Part shown: piece by piece, positions 26,509 through 36,782 of the stretch
Layout: each line of letters begins with the position of its first letter
How positions within the stretch are numbered: position 1 is the first letter of the stretch
Origin: an uncultured Bradyrhizobium sp.
GTDB lineage: Bacteria > Pseudomonadota > Alphaproteobacteria > Rhizobiales > Xanthobacteraceae
Assembly (NCBI RefSeq): GCF_936943645.1
Contig: NZ_CAKZJO010000102.1
Location: 1 to 64,000 of the forward strand
DNA: 64,000 bases
Reading direction: 5' to 3'
Notes under the pieces: model-generated
What the model was told of the DNA's origin: nothing
Database searches by the model: none
What the model saw: the letters and a program-made list of their open reading frames with translations, nothing else
Translations under genes and position numbers: made by a program

Positions 26509-27326
26509 CAGACCGCCTCCGCCGCTTGGGTTGACTGCGCGTAGCCCTTCATCACCTCGTCCTTGAGCACGCTCCAGATCTCGCGATGGAGCGCGTGGAA
26601 CTCCTTGTCCAGCCGCACCTCGAAGATGTCGCGCGGGCGCGGCAGCGTGACCTTCCAGTCGCCAATGATGCGCGAGGACGGCCCCGCGGACATGATCACG
26701 ACACGGTCGGCGAGCGCGATCGCCTCTTCCAGGTCATGGGTCACGAACAGCACCGCCTTGCGGTCGGCGCTCCAGAGGTCGAGCAGCAGATTGCCCATCA
26801 CCTGGCGCGTCTGCGCATCGAGCGGCCCGAACGGCTCGTCCATCAGGAGGATTTTGGGATCGCGGATCAGCACCTGCGCCAGCGCCACGCGCTTGCGCTG
26901 GCCGCCGGAGAGCATGTGCGGATAGCGATTGGCAAAGGCCCCGAGGCCGACCGAGGTCAACCATTGCTGCGCCCGGGGCAGCGCTTCGCTGCGCGGCGTG
27001 CCCTTGATCTCGAGCCCGATCGCGACGTTGTCGAGCGCGGTCTTCCACGGGAACAGCGCGTCGGCCTGGAACAAATAGCCGGCCTCCCGGTTCAGCCCGG
27101 CAAGCGGCCGGTCGAAAATGCTGACGCTGCCGGCGGCCGGCTTCAGCAGCCCGGCCGCGACGTTGAGCAGCGTGGATTTTCCGCAGCCGGTGGGGCCGAC
27201 GATGGCGACGAACTCGCCCTGCGCGACCGCAAGATGGGCCTTCTCCACCGCCGTATAGACCCGTCCGTCCCCGAGCCGGAACGCAACCTTGGCATCCTCC
27301 AGCGCCACTGCCGTGGGCGTCGACAT
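26508..27326 (-). CDS. NitT/TauT-type ABC transporter ATP-binding protein
   Basis: A 272-residue ATPase: Walker A GPTGCGKST, signature LSGGQRKRVA, Walker B KILLMDEPFGPLDAQTR, and H-loop FVTHDLEEA, as in SsuB/TauB/NrtD. The ATG 27326 has GGAGG six bases upstream, and longer in-frame sequence to 27380 is not supported. It energises the permease directly downstream. A large hairpin repeat fills the 5' intergenic space. Confidence 0.92.
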   Translation of the reverse strand: MSTPTAVALEDAKVAFRLGDGRVYTAVEKAHLAVAQGEFVAIVGPTGCGKSTLLNVAAGLLKPAAGSVSIFDRPLAGLNREAGYLFQADALFPWKTALDNVAIGLEIKGTPRSEALPRAQQWLTSVGLGAFANRYPHMLSGGQRKRVALAQVLIRDPKILLMDEPFGPLDAQTRQVMGNLLLDLWSADRKAVLFVTHDLEEAIALADRVVIMSAGPSSRIIGDWKVTLPRPRDIFEVRLDKEFHALHREIWSVLKDEVMKGYAQSTQAAEAV

Positions 27327-27420
27327 CTGCTTCCTCCGAATTTCACTTGATGCCTTAGCCGCTCGCGCGGCCAAGTTCAATCAAGGCGCCAAGCGTGCTA
27401 GGCATGGGGACTTGCCGCGC

Positions 27421-27586
27421 TCTTACCCTCCCCTGGAGGGGGAGGGTCGGCACACATTGAGCGCAGCGAAATGTGAGACGGGGTGGGGTGACGGTCTCTC
27501 CGCCTCCAACAGTGCCCGTGTTGAGAGATCACCCCACCCCGCTCGCGCTTCGCGCGATCGACCTCCCCCTCCAGGGGAGGGTAAGA
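27421..27586. repeat. 166-bp inverted repeat element
   Basis: Perfect 25-bp terminal arms (27421-27445 and 27562-27586) enclose a second pair, GGGGTGGGGTGA and TCACCCCACCCC, so the whole unit can fold into one long hairpin. It lies between divergent ABC operons. A structurally similar element with a different arm sequence is at 37470-37584. There is no transposase and no target duplication visible to me. Confidence 0.88.
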
Positions 27587-27604
27587 GAACAGAGCCTATC
27601 TGCG

Positions 27605-28387
27605 ATGCCTTCGAAGCCAGCCATCAGCTACGTCCACGTCACCAAGAGCTTCGGCGCGGTCAAGGCCGTGGACGACGTGTCGCTCGACATCGCCGAGGGC
27701 GAATTCGTGGCCGTCGTCGGCGGCTCGGGCTCCGGCAAGACCACGCTGCTGCGGCTCGCCAACCGGCTGATCGAGGCTGACGGCGGCACCATCACGGTCG
27801 AGGGCGAGGACGTGCGGAACGTCGATCCGGTCGCGCTGCGGCGGCGGATCGGCTACGTATTCCAGAGCGGCGGATTGTTTCCGCACTTAAGCGTCGCCGA
27901 CAATATCGGGATCACGCCAAGGCTGCTGGGCGCGCCGGCTGCGGATATCGCAGCGCGTGTCGACGAATTGCTGGCGCTGGTGCAGCTCGACCGCGCATCA
28001 CATCGCGACCGCCTGCCGGATGCGCTCTCCGGCGGCCAGCGCCAGCGTGTCGGTGTGGCGCGGGCGCTGGCGGCGAAGCCTCGCATCGTGCTGATGGACG
28101 AGCCGTTCGGCGCGCTCGATCCCCTCACCCGCGATGCGCTCGGCGAGGATTATCGTTCGCTGCATCGCCAGCTCGGCCTGACCACCGTGATGATCACCCA
28201 TGACATGACGGAGGCGATCCTGCTCGCCGACCGCATTGCGGTGATGCGCGGCGGAGAGCTGCTGGCGCAGGGCACCCCTGCCGAGTTGTCGAACAGCGGC
28301 GATGCCTACGTGCTCGAGCTGTTGCGCACGCCGCGGCGCCAGGTCGAGCGGCTGAACGCCCTGTTGCCACGAAGCGGTGCGGCATGA
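27605..28387 (+). CDS. Osmoprotectant (glycine betaine type) ABC transporter ATP-binding protein
   Basis: A 260-residue ATPase: Walker A GGSGSGKTT near 41-49, Q-loop YVFQSGGLFPHL, signature LSGGQRQRVG, Walker B RIVLMDEPFGALDPLTR, and MITHDMTEA. The form is that of OpuCA/ProV, but it is short and lacks the C-terminal CBS domains. The ATG at 27605 is where homology begins. It overlaps the fused permease gene by ATGA (28384-28387). Confidence 0.9.
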   Translation: MPSKPAISYVHVTKSFGAVKAVDDVSLDIAEGEFVAVVGGSGSGKTTLLRLANRLIEADGGTITVEGEDVRNVDPVALRRRIGYVFQSGGLFPHLSVADNIGITPRLLGAPAADIAARVDELLALVQLDRASHRDRLPDALSGGQRQRVGVARALAAKPRIVLMDEPFGALDPLTRDALGEDYRSLHRQLGLTTVMITHDMTEAILLADRIAVMRGGELLAQGTPAELSNSGDAYVLELLRTPRRQVERLNALLPRSGAA

Positions 28388-29937
28388 GCTTCTTCACCGA
28401 TCCGCGCTGGAACGAGGCGCTCACGCATCTGCCCGATTATCTCGGCAATCATGTGCGGGTGAGCCTCGCCGCGCTCGCGCTCGGGCTCGCCGTCAGCCTG
28501 CCGCTGGCGATCCTGACGCGCAACCGTCCGGCGCCGCGCGCCATCCTGCTCGCGCTCGCCAGCATCGTGCAGACGGTGCCGGGGCTGGCGCTGCTCGCGC
28601 TGTTCTATCCGCTGCTACTGCTGGCCGCATCCGTGACGCTGGCCTGGTTCGGCGTCTCCTTCTCGGCGTTCGGCTTCCTGCCCGCGATGCTGGCACTGGC
28701 GCTCTATTCGATGCTGCCCGTGCTGCGCAACGGCATCACCGGGCTGAACGGCATCGATCCCGCGCTGATCGAGGCCGCGAAAGGCGTCGGCATGACGCAG
28801 CGGCAGTCGCTCGTGTTGGTCGAGCTGCCGCTCGCGCTGCCGGTGATGATGGCGGGCATCCGCACCGCCGCGGTGTGGGTGATCGGCACCGCGACGCTGT
28901 CGACACCGATCGGACAGACCAGCCTCGGCAATTACATCTTTGCGGGGTTGCAGACCCAGAACTGGGTATTCGTGCTGTTCGGCTGCTTTGCCTCGGCTTT
29001 GCTCGCGCTCGCCGTCGACCAGCTGCTCGGGCTGATCGAGAGCGGCCTGCGCCAGCGCAGCCGCTTGCGCACCGGGTTCGGCGCAGCCGGCATCGCGGCA
29101 CTGGTCGTCGCAACACTGGTGCCGACGATGGGGCGCTCGTCGCAGGGCTATGTCGTCGGGGCCAAGACGTTTGCCGAGCAATACGTGCTGTCGGCGTTGA
29201 TGAGGGACCGCCTCCAGGCGGCGGGCCTGTCCGCCACGGCGCGCTCGGGCCTCGGCTCAAGCGTGATCTTTGGGGCGTTGAAGGCCGGCGACATCGATCT
29301 CTATGTCGATTATTCCGGCACGCTCTGGGCCAACCAGCTGCATCGCACCGACATCAAGCCGCGCGCCGAGCTGGTCGCCGAGCTGAAGACCGCGCTGGCC
29401 AAGGACGACATCACGCTGCTCGGCGAGCTCGGCTTCGAGAACGCCTATGCGCTGGTGATGCCGAAGAAGAAGGCCGAGGCGCTCGGCATCCGCACCATCG
29501 CCGATCTCGCCGCACATGCCTCGACGATGTCGATTGCCGGCGACTACGAATTCTTCTCGAGGCCGGAATGGGCGGCGCTGCAAAAGGCCTATGGACTTCA
29601 GTTCCGCGCCCAGCGCCAGATGCAGCCGGATTTCATGTATGCGGCGGTCGCCAGCGGCGAGGTCGACGTCATCGCCGGCTACACCAGCGACGGGTTGATC
29701 GCGAAATACGATCTCGTCGCGCTGGACGATCCCAGGCACGCGATCCCGCCCTACGACGCGATCCTGCTGCTGGCGCCGAAGCGCGCCGGCGACGCGCGGC
29801 TGAAGGCGGCGCTCAAGCCGCTGCTCGGCAAGATCGACATCGCCACCATGCGCGAGGCGAACCTGCGCGCCAGCGGCAACGACGCCAATTCGTCGCCCGA
29901 TGCGATCGCGAAGTGGATGTGGGAAAAGATCAGGTAG
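28384..29937 (+). CDS. Fused osmoprotectant ABC permease and substrate-binding protein
   Basis: A 517-residue protein combining two parts of an OpuC/ProU-type importer. Residues 1-215 are the permease, with five or so spans and the loop GLNGIDPALIEAAKGVGMTQRQS. A further hydrophobic segment at about 235-250 leads into a periplasmic OpuAC-type binding domain (VVGAKTFAEQYVLSALM, LGSSVIFGALKAGDIDLYVDYSGTLW). The binding domain is thus tethered to the membrane. Such fusions are known in betaine/choline and related QAT importers. It forms a two-gene operon with the ATPase. Likely ligands are quaternary amines. Confidence 0.9.
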   Translation: MSFFTDPRWNEALTHLPDYLGNHVRVSLAALALGLAVSLPLAILTRNRPAPRAILLALASIVQTVPGLALLALFYPLLLLAASVTLAWFGVSFSAFGFLPAMLALALYSMLPVLRNGITGLNGIDPALIEAAKGVGMTQRQSLVLVELPLALPVMMAGIRTAAVWVIGTATLSTPIGQTSLGNYIFAGLQTQNWVFVLFGCFASALLALAVDQLLGLIESGLRQRSRLRTGFGAAGIAALVVATLVPTMGRSSQGYVVGAKTFAEQYVLSALMRDRLQAAGLSATARSGLGSSVIFGALKAGDIDLYVDYSGTLWANQLHRTDIKPRAELVAELKTALAKDDITLLGELGFENAYALVMPKKKAEALGIRTIADLAAHASTMSIAGDYEFFSRPEWAALQKAYGLQFRAQRQMQPDFMYAAVASGEVDVIAGYTSDGLIAKYDLVALDDPRHAIPPYDAILLLAPKRAGDARLKAALKPLLGKIDIATMREANLRASGNDANSSPDAIAKWMWEKIR

Positions 29938-30032
29938 AGCAAGTCGAGGGGGTGGCCGCAATGGCGAATCTCCGACCACCCCCTCTCGCCCATCTCCTGG
30001 AGGAAGAGAGGGCAATGCCAATCCGTCTCGGC

Positions 30033-30984
<952 letters not shown>

Positions 30985-30995
<11 letters not shown>

Positions 30996-31971
30996 GACGG
31001 ATGTCTCCCGTGGACGTGGTCTGGAAGTAGCGCGCATAGATCGCTTCAAGACTCGGCTCGTCGACCGACAATCTTCGCAAAGCTCCATCGACCGCGACCA
31101 CGGCGCGGGCGGCATCTGCCCGCACGTCGCGCTCGGCCGTCATGCGAAAGCGATCGACGGCGAGGGTTTCCACCTGAGTCACCCCCGGGATCAGCGCCAG
31201 CCGCCGTGCGATGCCCGGCCCTTCGGCCTCGACCTCCACGACGAAGCCCGCACCGAGCACCTTGACCGCGAGATCAGGTACCGCGCCCATCAGCACGATC
31301 CGACCGGCCTTGAACAGCGCGACGCGATCGCAGATGCGTTGCACCTGGTCGAGCATGTGGGACGACAGCAGCACGGTAATGCCCTCGGCCTTCAGCTCTC
31401 CGATCAATCCGAGGAACTCCAAGGTCGCCTGCGGATCAAGCCCGGAGGTCGGCTCGTCCAGGATCGCGATCTCGGCCCGCTTCATGATGATTTCGGCGAG
31501 GCCCAGTCGTTGCCTCATGCCGCGCGAGAAGGTCGCAACACGCTTCGAGGCGACGTCGGCCAACCCGACCCGTAACAACGCGGCTTCGATCAACCGCGCT
31601 CGTTCGGCGCGCGCGAGCCCCATCAGCTTGGCCGTGTAGGCGAGGTTCTCCGTAGCGGTGAGCTGGTCGTAGAAGCCGACGGCGTCGGGCAGATAGCCGA
31701 CGCGCCGCTTGACCTTCAGCGGCTCGCGAGCCGGATCGAAGCCGAGCACGCGGATCTCTCCCGAGGAATTCTCGGTCAGGCCCAACATCATCAGGATGGT
31801 CGTGGTCTTGCCCGCGCCGTTCGGACCAAGCAGGCCGAACACCTCACCGCGGGCAATGTCGAAGTCGATGGCATCCACCACGGCAGTGGCGCCATAGCGC
31901 CGGGTCAGCCCGCGCGCGGCAATGACGGGATCTGGTGCCGTCCCTCGGCTCTCGCTGGATTGATCGGTCAT
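30985..31971 (-). CDS. ABC-2 type transporter ATP-binding protein
   Basis: A 328-residue ATPase: Walker A GPNGAGKTT, signature FSRGMRQRLG (a Ser-Arg-Gly form of LSGGQ common in this subfamily), Walker B IAILDEPTSGLDPQ, and the H-loop LSSHML. A C-terminal domain of about 90 residues follows (VVEVEAEGPGIARRLALIPGVTQVE), as in NosF/CcmA-like exporters. ATG 31971 overlaps the NEW3 gene stop (ATGA). Confidence 0.9.
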
Positions 31972-33134
31972 CGCCGTCCGAACCTCGCGACTGCACCCAG
32001 CATCAACAAAAGCGCGACGCCGATGACGCCGGCACCTGCCATGCCCCATACGGTCGACGTTCCGACCGTGATGCGGAACTGGCTGGAAGCGCTCTCTCCG
32101 CGCGACGCGGCGCGGATCGTGGCCTGGTAGTCACCGGCCAGCGACTTGTCGCTGGGCGTGAGCAGCGCCTGCACTTCGCTGTCCTTGCCCGGCACCAGGC
32201 GCTCGATGGTCGCCGGCTCGAACGTCACCTTCCACCCGCTCGGCGCCGTTCCCGCCAGCGTGATGTTCTCCGCCGGAGCCGTACCGGAATTGGTCACGAC
32301 GATCGGGATCGAGCTTTGCTTGCCGGCGACCGCCCGCGCACTCAACAGACCGTCGCGACCCGAGATCTGAAGCTGCGGCTCACCGACAACGTCGAGTGCA
32401 AGTTCGGTCGACGCGGAAGCGTCCTCCGCCTTCACCGTCACCTTGACCGGGAAGTGGCCGGCATCGATCGTGGTGGGCGGCCGCACCTTCAGCTTGATGT
32501 CCTTGGACTGGCCGGCATCGATCGGGATCGACGAGAGCTCCTGCGTGCCATAGGCCTCGGTGAACGAGGTCTCGAAATTGGCGGGAGCTTCCGCTGAAAA
32601 GCTGGCAACGAGGTTGCGGCCTGAATCGTTCTTGACCGAGAGCGTGTAATCGAAGTTGGATTTCGGACTGCCGCGCAGCGACGGCAGGGTGGATTTCACA
32701 CCGAGCTTGGCCGGCAACTCCTTGGCGAGCGAAACCGCGATCGGGAGCTCGGCCGTCGTGCCCTGCCCTTCGGCCTTGACCGTGAGCGTATGCGGCGCGA
32801 GATCGTTGCCTGCGGGCACGTCGAGCCTGAGCTGAAGCGCGACGCTGCCATCGGGCGCCGGCATCGCGGCGCCGACCGGCTGACCGCCGCCCAGCAACGT
32901 CGCGTTCCAGCCGTTCGGCACGCCGGCGACCGAAAGCTGATAGCGCTCCGGGGAAAGACCGTAGTCCTGCAGCCGCAGCGAAATGTTGGTCGTGGTCCCC
33001 GGCCGCACCGTGACGGCCGGATAGTCGGTCATGAGATAGAGGCCCTTGATGTCGTGCGCAGCTTCGGTCGCGTGGGCAGCCGGAACGAGCAGCACGAGGG
33101 CAAATGCAAGACGCGCAGCATCAAGCGCTCGCAT
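31968..33134 (-). CDS. Exported NEW3-domain protein with C-terminal membrane anchor
   Basis: A 388-residue protein. Signal peptide (LAFALVLLVPAAHA), then several immunoglobulin-like NEW3/COG1470-type repeats (VRPGTTTNISLRLQDYGL, GKQSSIPIVVTNSGTAPAENITLAGTAPSGW), and a C-terminal transmembrane helix (GMAGAGVIGVALLLMLGAVA). Thus a large periplasmic beta-rich domain is fixed to the membrane. It starts the operon and overlaps the ATPase gene. Gene order alone suggests it is an accessory or substrate-contact part of the ABC complex. Confidence 0.85.
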   Translation of the reverse strand: MRALDAARLAFALVLLVPAAHATEAAHDIKGLYLMTDYPAVTVRPGTTTNISLRLQDYGLSPERYQLSVAGVPNGWNATLLGGGQPVGAAMPAPDGSVALQLRLDVPAGNDLAPHTLTVKAEGQGTTAELPIAVSLAKELPAKLGVKSTLPSLRGSPKSNFDYTLSVKNDSGRNLVASFSAEAPANFETSFTEAYGTQELSSIPIDAGQSKDIKLKVRPPTTIDAGHFPVKVTVKAEDASASTELALDVVGEPQLQISGRDGLLSARAVAGKQSSIPIVVTNSGTAPAENITLAGTAPSGWKVTFEPATIERLVPGKDSEVQALLTPSDKSLAGDYQATIRAASRGESASSQFRITVGTSTVWGMAGAGVIGVALLLMLGAVARFGRR

Positions 33135-33413
33135 GGATGATACTCCTGCAAGAAAAGGTGGACCAGGGACTGGCTTCGCACCGCCGGGAAGAACGCTTTG
33201 GCGGTGTGACGAATGATGGAAGTAATCGTGACGAAGTTGCGGAAGGGAAGCGCACCGCCGATTACAAGTCGGTGATTTCAGGCAATCGCGCGTCAGACTT
33301 TAGTCCGAAAACCCCTCGATCGCGTCGAAGATGAACATATCGTAATGCGATGTATTACGCGCCTGCCAAGCTCGCGTCATTACAGGCGATGTCACGTCGG
33401 GGCGCTGGGTGGA

Positions 33414-35126
33414 CTACAGCCCCCGGATCATCCCGGCGTTGATCAGCAGGCGGTTCAGCCGGCGCGCTTCGGCGCCGTCCTTGCAGCCGTAGAAGATGCC
33501 CTTGCAGCGGAGCATGATCTCCTTCTGCTCGGCAAACGAGGGGTCGAGCGGGATGCCGGCGGCCTCCTGGATCACCAGCGGCAGATAGGGGCCGTCGATC
33601 GTGTCCATCACCGTGTCGCTCTTCACCGGCTCGAAATTGACGGCATCGATCGCGTAATAGGTTGCGTAGAGGCGCGGATCGTAGGCATCCAGCTTCTTGC
33701 CGATGGCGCCTTCGTCCAGCCCGGGCTCGAGAATGGCAGGCGCAAATTCCGGCTGGTGATCGCCATAGCGCACGATCAGGAAGGGCTCGCCGGGAAAGGT
33801 CTTCTTGAGGCCCGCGATGAACGCCTTGTACTGCTCGGCGCTCATCGCCTGCCGGCGCAGATATTCGTCGATGGACGCCACGTTGCCCGGCGCGCGCCAG
33901 TTCGGCAGCAAGTCGGGACGGAAGCGCGTCTCCCAGGGGAAATGATTGGCACCGAGATAGATGAAGGTGAACAGCGGCTTGTTGGGCGGCTGCTGGCCCA
34001 TCAGCTGCAGCGCCTTGTTGTAGAAAAAGCTGTCGGGCTCGACGTCCTTGGCGTGGAGATCCTTGGAGTCGAAAAAGCGTTCGATGCCCGTCGTTATCTG
34101 GAAACTGCGGGCGGCCATGAAGCCGCCATAGGCGGGATAGAGCGACATCGTGTCGTAGCCGCAACGGCGCAGCGCCAGCGGCAGCCCGCGCTCGACGCGG
34201 TTGGAGGCGATGCGCGTCACGAAATAGGCGAAGCGGCCAAACGAGCGCGAGGACAGCCCCGCGAGCACGTTGTACTCGGTGAACCAGCTCGGCCCGCCAT
34301 TGCTCTCGGCGAGGAAGGTGCGCTGCTTGCCGTCCCAGGACTTGAAATGGCTGCCATAGCCTTGCGGCACTTTGATGCCTTGCGCGGCGCGAATGTCGAA
34401 GCTCGATTCATCATGGATCATGATGATGTTCGGCCGGCGTCCTGCCGCGTGGCAGGAATCGACCAGCGGCACGTTCAGCCGCTCGTTGCTCGCGGCGGCC
34501 GATTCCATGAAGCCGTATTGCACGAAGTCGGACACCGAGCTGACGCCGGAGCGGAAGAATTTCGAGAGATAGCCGTCGTCGTAATAGCCGCGCCAGGCCT
34601 CGTCCGGATGATAGAGCGAATAGCCGACCAGCGCGGCAAGGCATGCCAGTTTGCAGGCGAGCGCCGGCAGGCGGCGGATGCGGAACGGATCGAGCCACCA
34701 CAGCGCATACATCAGCGGCAGCGTGACGAGACCGGCCAGGATCACCGACCAGCGCAAGTTCGGGAAGATCGTGAACAGGAAGGCGACGGTGTCCCGGTCG
34801 ATCATCATCAGGTCGATGAAGTTGACCGTCATCTGGACGACGTCGTGCTTGAGCCGCGACAGCAGCACCAGCACCACGACCATGGTCAGCGACAGCGCGC
34901 CCGACAGCGCCGGCCGCCGCAGCAGCGTGATCCAGAAGAAGTTGAGGATGCCCCAGGCGAGCGCAAAGGAGAGCCGCGAGCCGAAATCGGTCTCGGTCTC
35001 GTACATCAGCGCGAGCGCGGCCAGATGCGGCGCGGCGACGGCGAGCAACCGCCAGATGCCGAGCGCGGCGACGCTCGCCAGCACCGCAGTCGTGGCAGAA
35101 GGACCTGGATTAGGCGCGGACGCCAT
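33414..35126 (-). CDS. Membrane sulfatase-fold hydrolase/transferase (LtaS/OpgB-like)
   Basis: A 570-residue protein with about five N-terminal spans (to ~170) and a periplasmic alkaline-phosphatase-superfamily domain. Motifs are RPNIIMIHDESSFD, the nucleophile region NGGPSWFTEYNVLAGLSSRSF, YPAYGGFMAA, and the metal-site GDHQPEF near the end. Relatives add phosphoglycerol or phosphoethanolamine to cell-envelope glycans or lipids. Here the acceptor is unknown. The start is uncertain: I take ATG 35126 but GTG and TTG codons lie upstream in frame, and no clear Shine-Dalgarno is seen. Single gene. Confidence 0.85.
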   Translation of the reverse strand: MASAPNPGPSATTAVLASVAALGIWRLLAVAAPHLAALALMYETETDFGSRLSFALAWGILNFFWITLLRRPALSGALSLTMVVVLVLLSRLKHDVVQMTVNFIDLMMIDRDTVAFLFTIFPNLRWSVILAGLVTLPLMYALWWLDPFRIRRLPALACKLACLAALVGYSLYHPDEAWRGYYDDGYLSKFFRSGVSSVSDFVQYGFMESAAASNERLNVPLVDSCHAAGRRPNIIMIHDESSFDIRAAQGIKVPQGYGSHFKSWDGKQRTFLAESNGGPSWFTEYNVLAGLSSRSFGRFAYFVTRIASNRVERGLPLALRRCGYDTMSLYPAYGGFMAARSFQITTGIERFFDSKDLHAKDVEPDSFFYNKALQLMGQQPPNKPLFTFIYLGANHFPWETRFRPDLLPNWRAPGNVASIDEYLRRQAMSAEQYKAFIAGLKKTFPGEPFLIVRYGDHQPEFAPAILEPGLDEGAIGKKLDAYDPRLYATYYAIDAVNFEPVKSDTVMDTIDGPYLPLVIQEAAGIPLDPSFAEQKEIMLRCKGIFYGCKDGAEARRLNRLLINAGMIRGL

Positions 35127-35345
35127 CGACGACACGCAACAGCTGGTCCGGCGCAATGTAATGCCCTAGCCGTCTGGCCGGCCCAAGGGTGGAAAGAGGG
35201 CGGCTAGGCGTCCGGCGCAGCCGGAAGCCTGCACCGTGTCATAAAACTGTAACGGAACGGTCAAGTACAGGCAACGTGCGCGGTGATCCGACCTTCGCTT
35301 GATGTCGGCGCTCAGACCGGCGCGCCGCCCCGCCCGGACGCTCCG

Positions 35346-35633
35346 CTAGAGGCCTTCCACGCCGACCAGCCGGGCGGAGCTGCAGGCGTCCCGGACGGAC
35401 TTCAAGCCCTGATAGGTGGCGCCGTTATAGAACTCTTCCCAGGCGGCAACCGACGGGAATTCCAAAAGGACGATCCTGCGGGGATTCCAGTCTCCCTCGT
35501 AGACCTTGTGAGCCCCGCCGCGCGCCAGATATCGCGCTCCCGCCGCCTCCAGTGCAGGTTTCACGCCCAACATGAAGCTCTGATACTGCTGGGGGTCGCT
35601 GATCTCGACGTCGAAAATCACGTAGGCCGCCAT
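35346..35633 (-). CDS. DUF1330 family protein
   Basis: A 95-residue ferredoxin-like fold protein of the DUF1330 family: AAYVIFDVEISDPQQYQSF at the start, GARYLARGGAHKVYEGDW in the middle, and RRIVLLEFPSVAAWEEFYNG near the end. The function is unknown; dimeric alpha+beta barrels of this size are common. The ATG at 35633 has a near-perfect GGAGGTGAT eight bases upstream, which decides it over the GTG at 35642. Confidence 0.9.
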   Translation of the reverse strand: MAAYVIFDVEISDPQQYQSFMLGVKPALEAAGARYLARGGAHKVYEGDWNPRRIVLLEFPSVAAWEEFYNGATYQGLKSVRDACSSARLVGVEGL

Positions 35634-35702
35634 TTCGATCACCTCCAGGGATAAACAGGGACAATCTGCCGCGTCTGCCGGACCGGCGCCGAGGCCGGCC
35701 GC

Positions 35703-36680
35703 CTAGTCGACGACTTCGTCGGCACGGGCCAGCAGGGTCGGTGGAATCGTGATGCCGAGGGCCCTGGCCGTCCTGAGATTGACGATGGTCTCGATCTTGG
35801 TCGAGCGCTGAACGGGAAGATCGGCGGGCTTGGCGCCTTTCATGATCCGGGCCGCATAGCCCCCGACGAGGCGCGCGGCGTCCTGCGCGCTGGCGCCGTA
35901 GCTCAGCAGGCCGCCGAGATCCACGAACTCGCGCTGAAAATACAGCGTCGGCACCCGCTGCTTTGCGGCGGACTCGATGATCTGAACGCGATTGACGATG
36001 AAGACCGGATCAACCGTGACGAACAGCGCATCGACCCGCGCCGGCCCGAGATCCGCAAACACCTTGTCGATATCGTCCCGGTTGCCCGCCTTGAACGCGA
36101 GCACGGTCTTGCCGATGGCCTTTGCCGCGGTCCTGGCACTTTCGAGCTGGGCCTCTGCGGTCGGACGGTTGGGGTTGACGAGGACACCGATGGTCGCGGC
36201 ATTCGGCAACAATTCGCTCGCCAGCTCCAGGTTCTTTGCGCCGAGTTCGGCCGCAAGCCAGGTCACGCCGGTGACGTTGGCGCCGGGCCTGCTCAAGCTT
36301 TCCACCAGACCCGAGGACACCGGATCATCGGCCGTCAGGAATACGATGGGGATGGCGGGCGTTGCCCGCTTGGCCGCAAGCGCGGCAACATTGCCGCCCA
36401 TCGTGACGATGACACCGACCTGCTGCCGGATGAGCTCGGCGGCAAGCGAGGGCAACCGATCGAACTGCCCCTGCGCCCAGCGATACTCGATCGCGACGTT
36501 GCGCCCCTCCGTCAGCCCGGCGGCGCCCAGTCCCTCGCGAAATCCGGTGACGACGGTGGCGAAGGTCTCAGGCGAGCCACTGGCCAGCAAACCGATCGCG
36601 GGACGGGAGTTTTGCGCAACAGCCTGGGAAAGCCATAGCGGCGCGGCGCCGGCCGCGAGAACAAATGTGCGTCGATCCAT
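35703..36680 (-). CDS. ABC transporter substrate-binding protein (ABC_sub_bind / TrpX-like)
   Basis: A 325-residue exported protein. A twin-Arg-like start (MDRRTFVLAAGAAPLWLSQAVAQ) gives a Tat-like signal peptide. The mature domain shows FREGLGAAGLTEGRNVAIEYRWAQGQ and VTGVTWLAAELGAKNLELASELLP, both marks of the ABC_sub_bind family. No permease or ATPase adjoins it, so it is an orphan binding protein, as is common in this group. The ligand is unknown. Confidence 0.9.
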   Translation of the reverse strand: MDRRTFVLAAGAAPLWLSQAVAQNSRPAIGLLASGSPETFATVVTGFREGLGAAGLTEGRNVAIEYRWAQGQFDRLPSLAAELIRQQVGVIVTMGGNVAALAAKRATPAIPIVFLTADDPVSSGLVESLSRPGANVTGVTWLAAELGAKNLELASELLPNAATIGVLVNPNRPTAEAQLESARTAAKAIGKTVLAFKAGNRDDIDKVFADLGPARVDALFVTVDPVFIVNRVQIIESAAKQRVPTLYFQREFVDLGGLLSYGASAQDAARLVGGYAARIMKGAKPADLPVQRSTKIETIVNLRTARALGITIPPTLLARADEVVD

Positions 36681-36782
36681 CTTCGCGTACTGTCAAAATA
36701 TCGAGTTCAAATATGTGCGCGAGTGTATTCGCAAGTCGCGGAACCTGCCAATCCAAATTCGGAAGAAACAGGCCTCAAGGCT

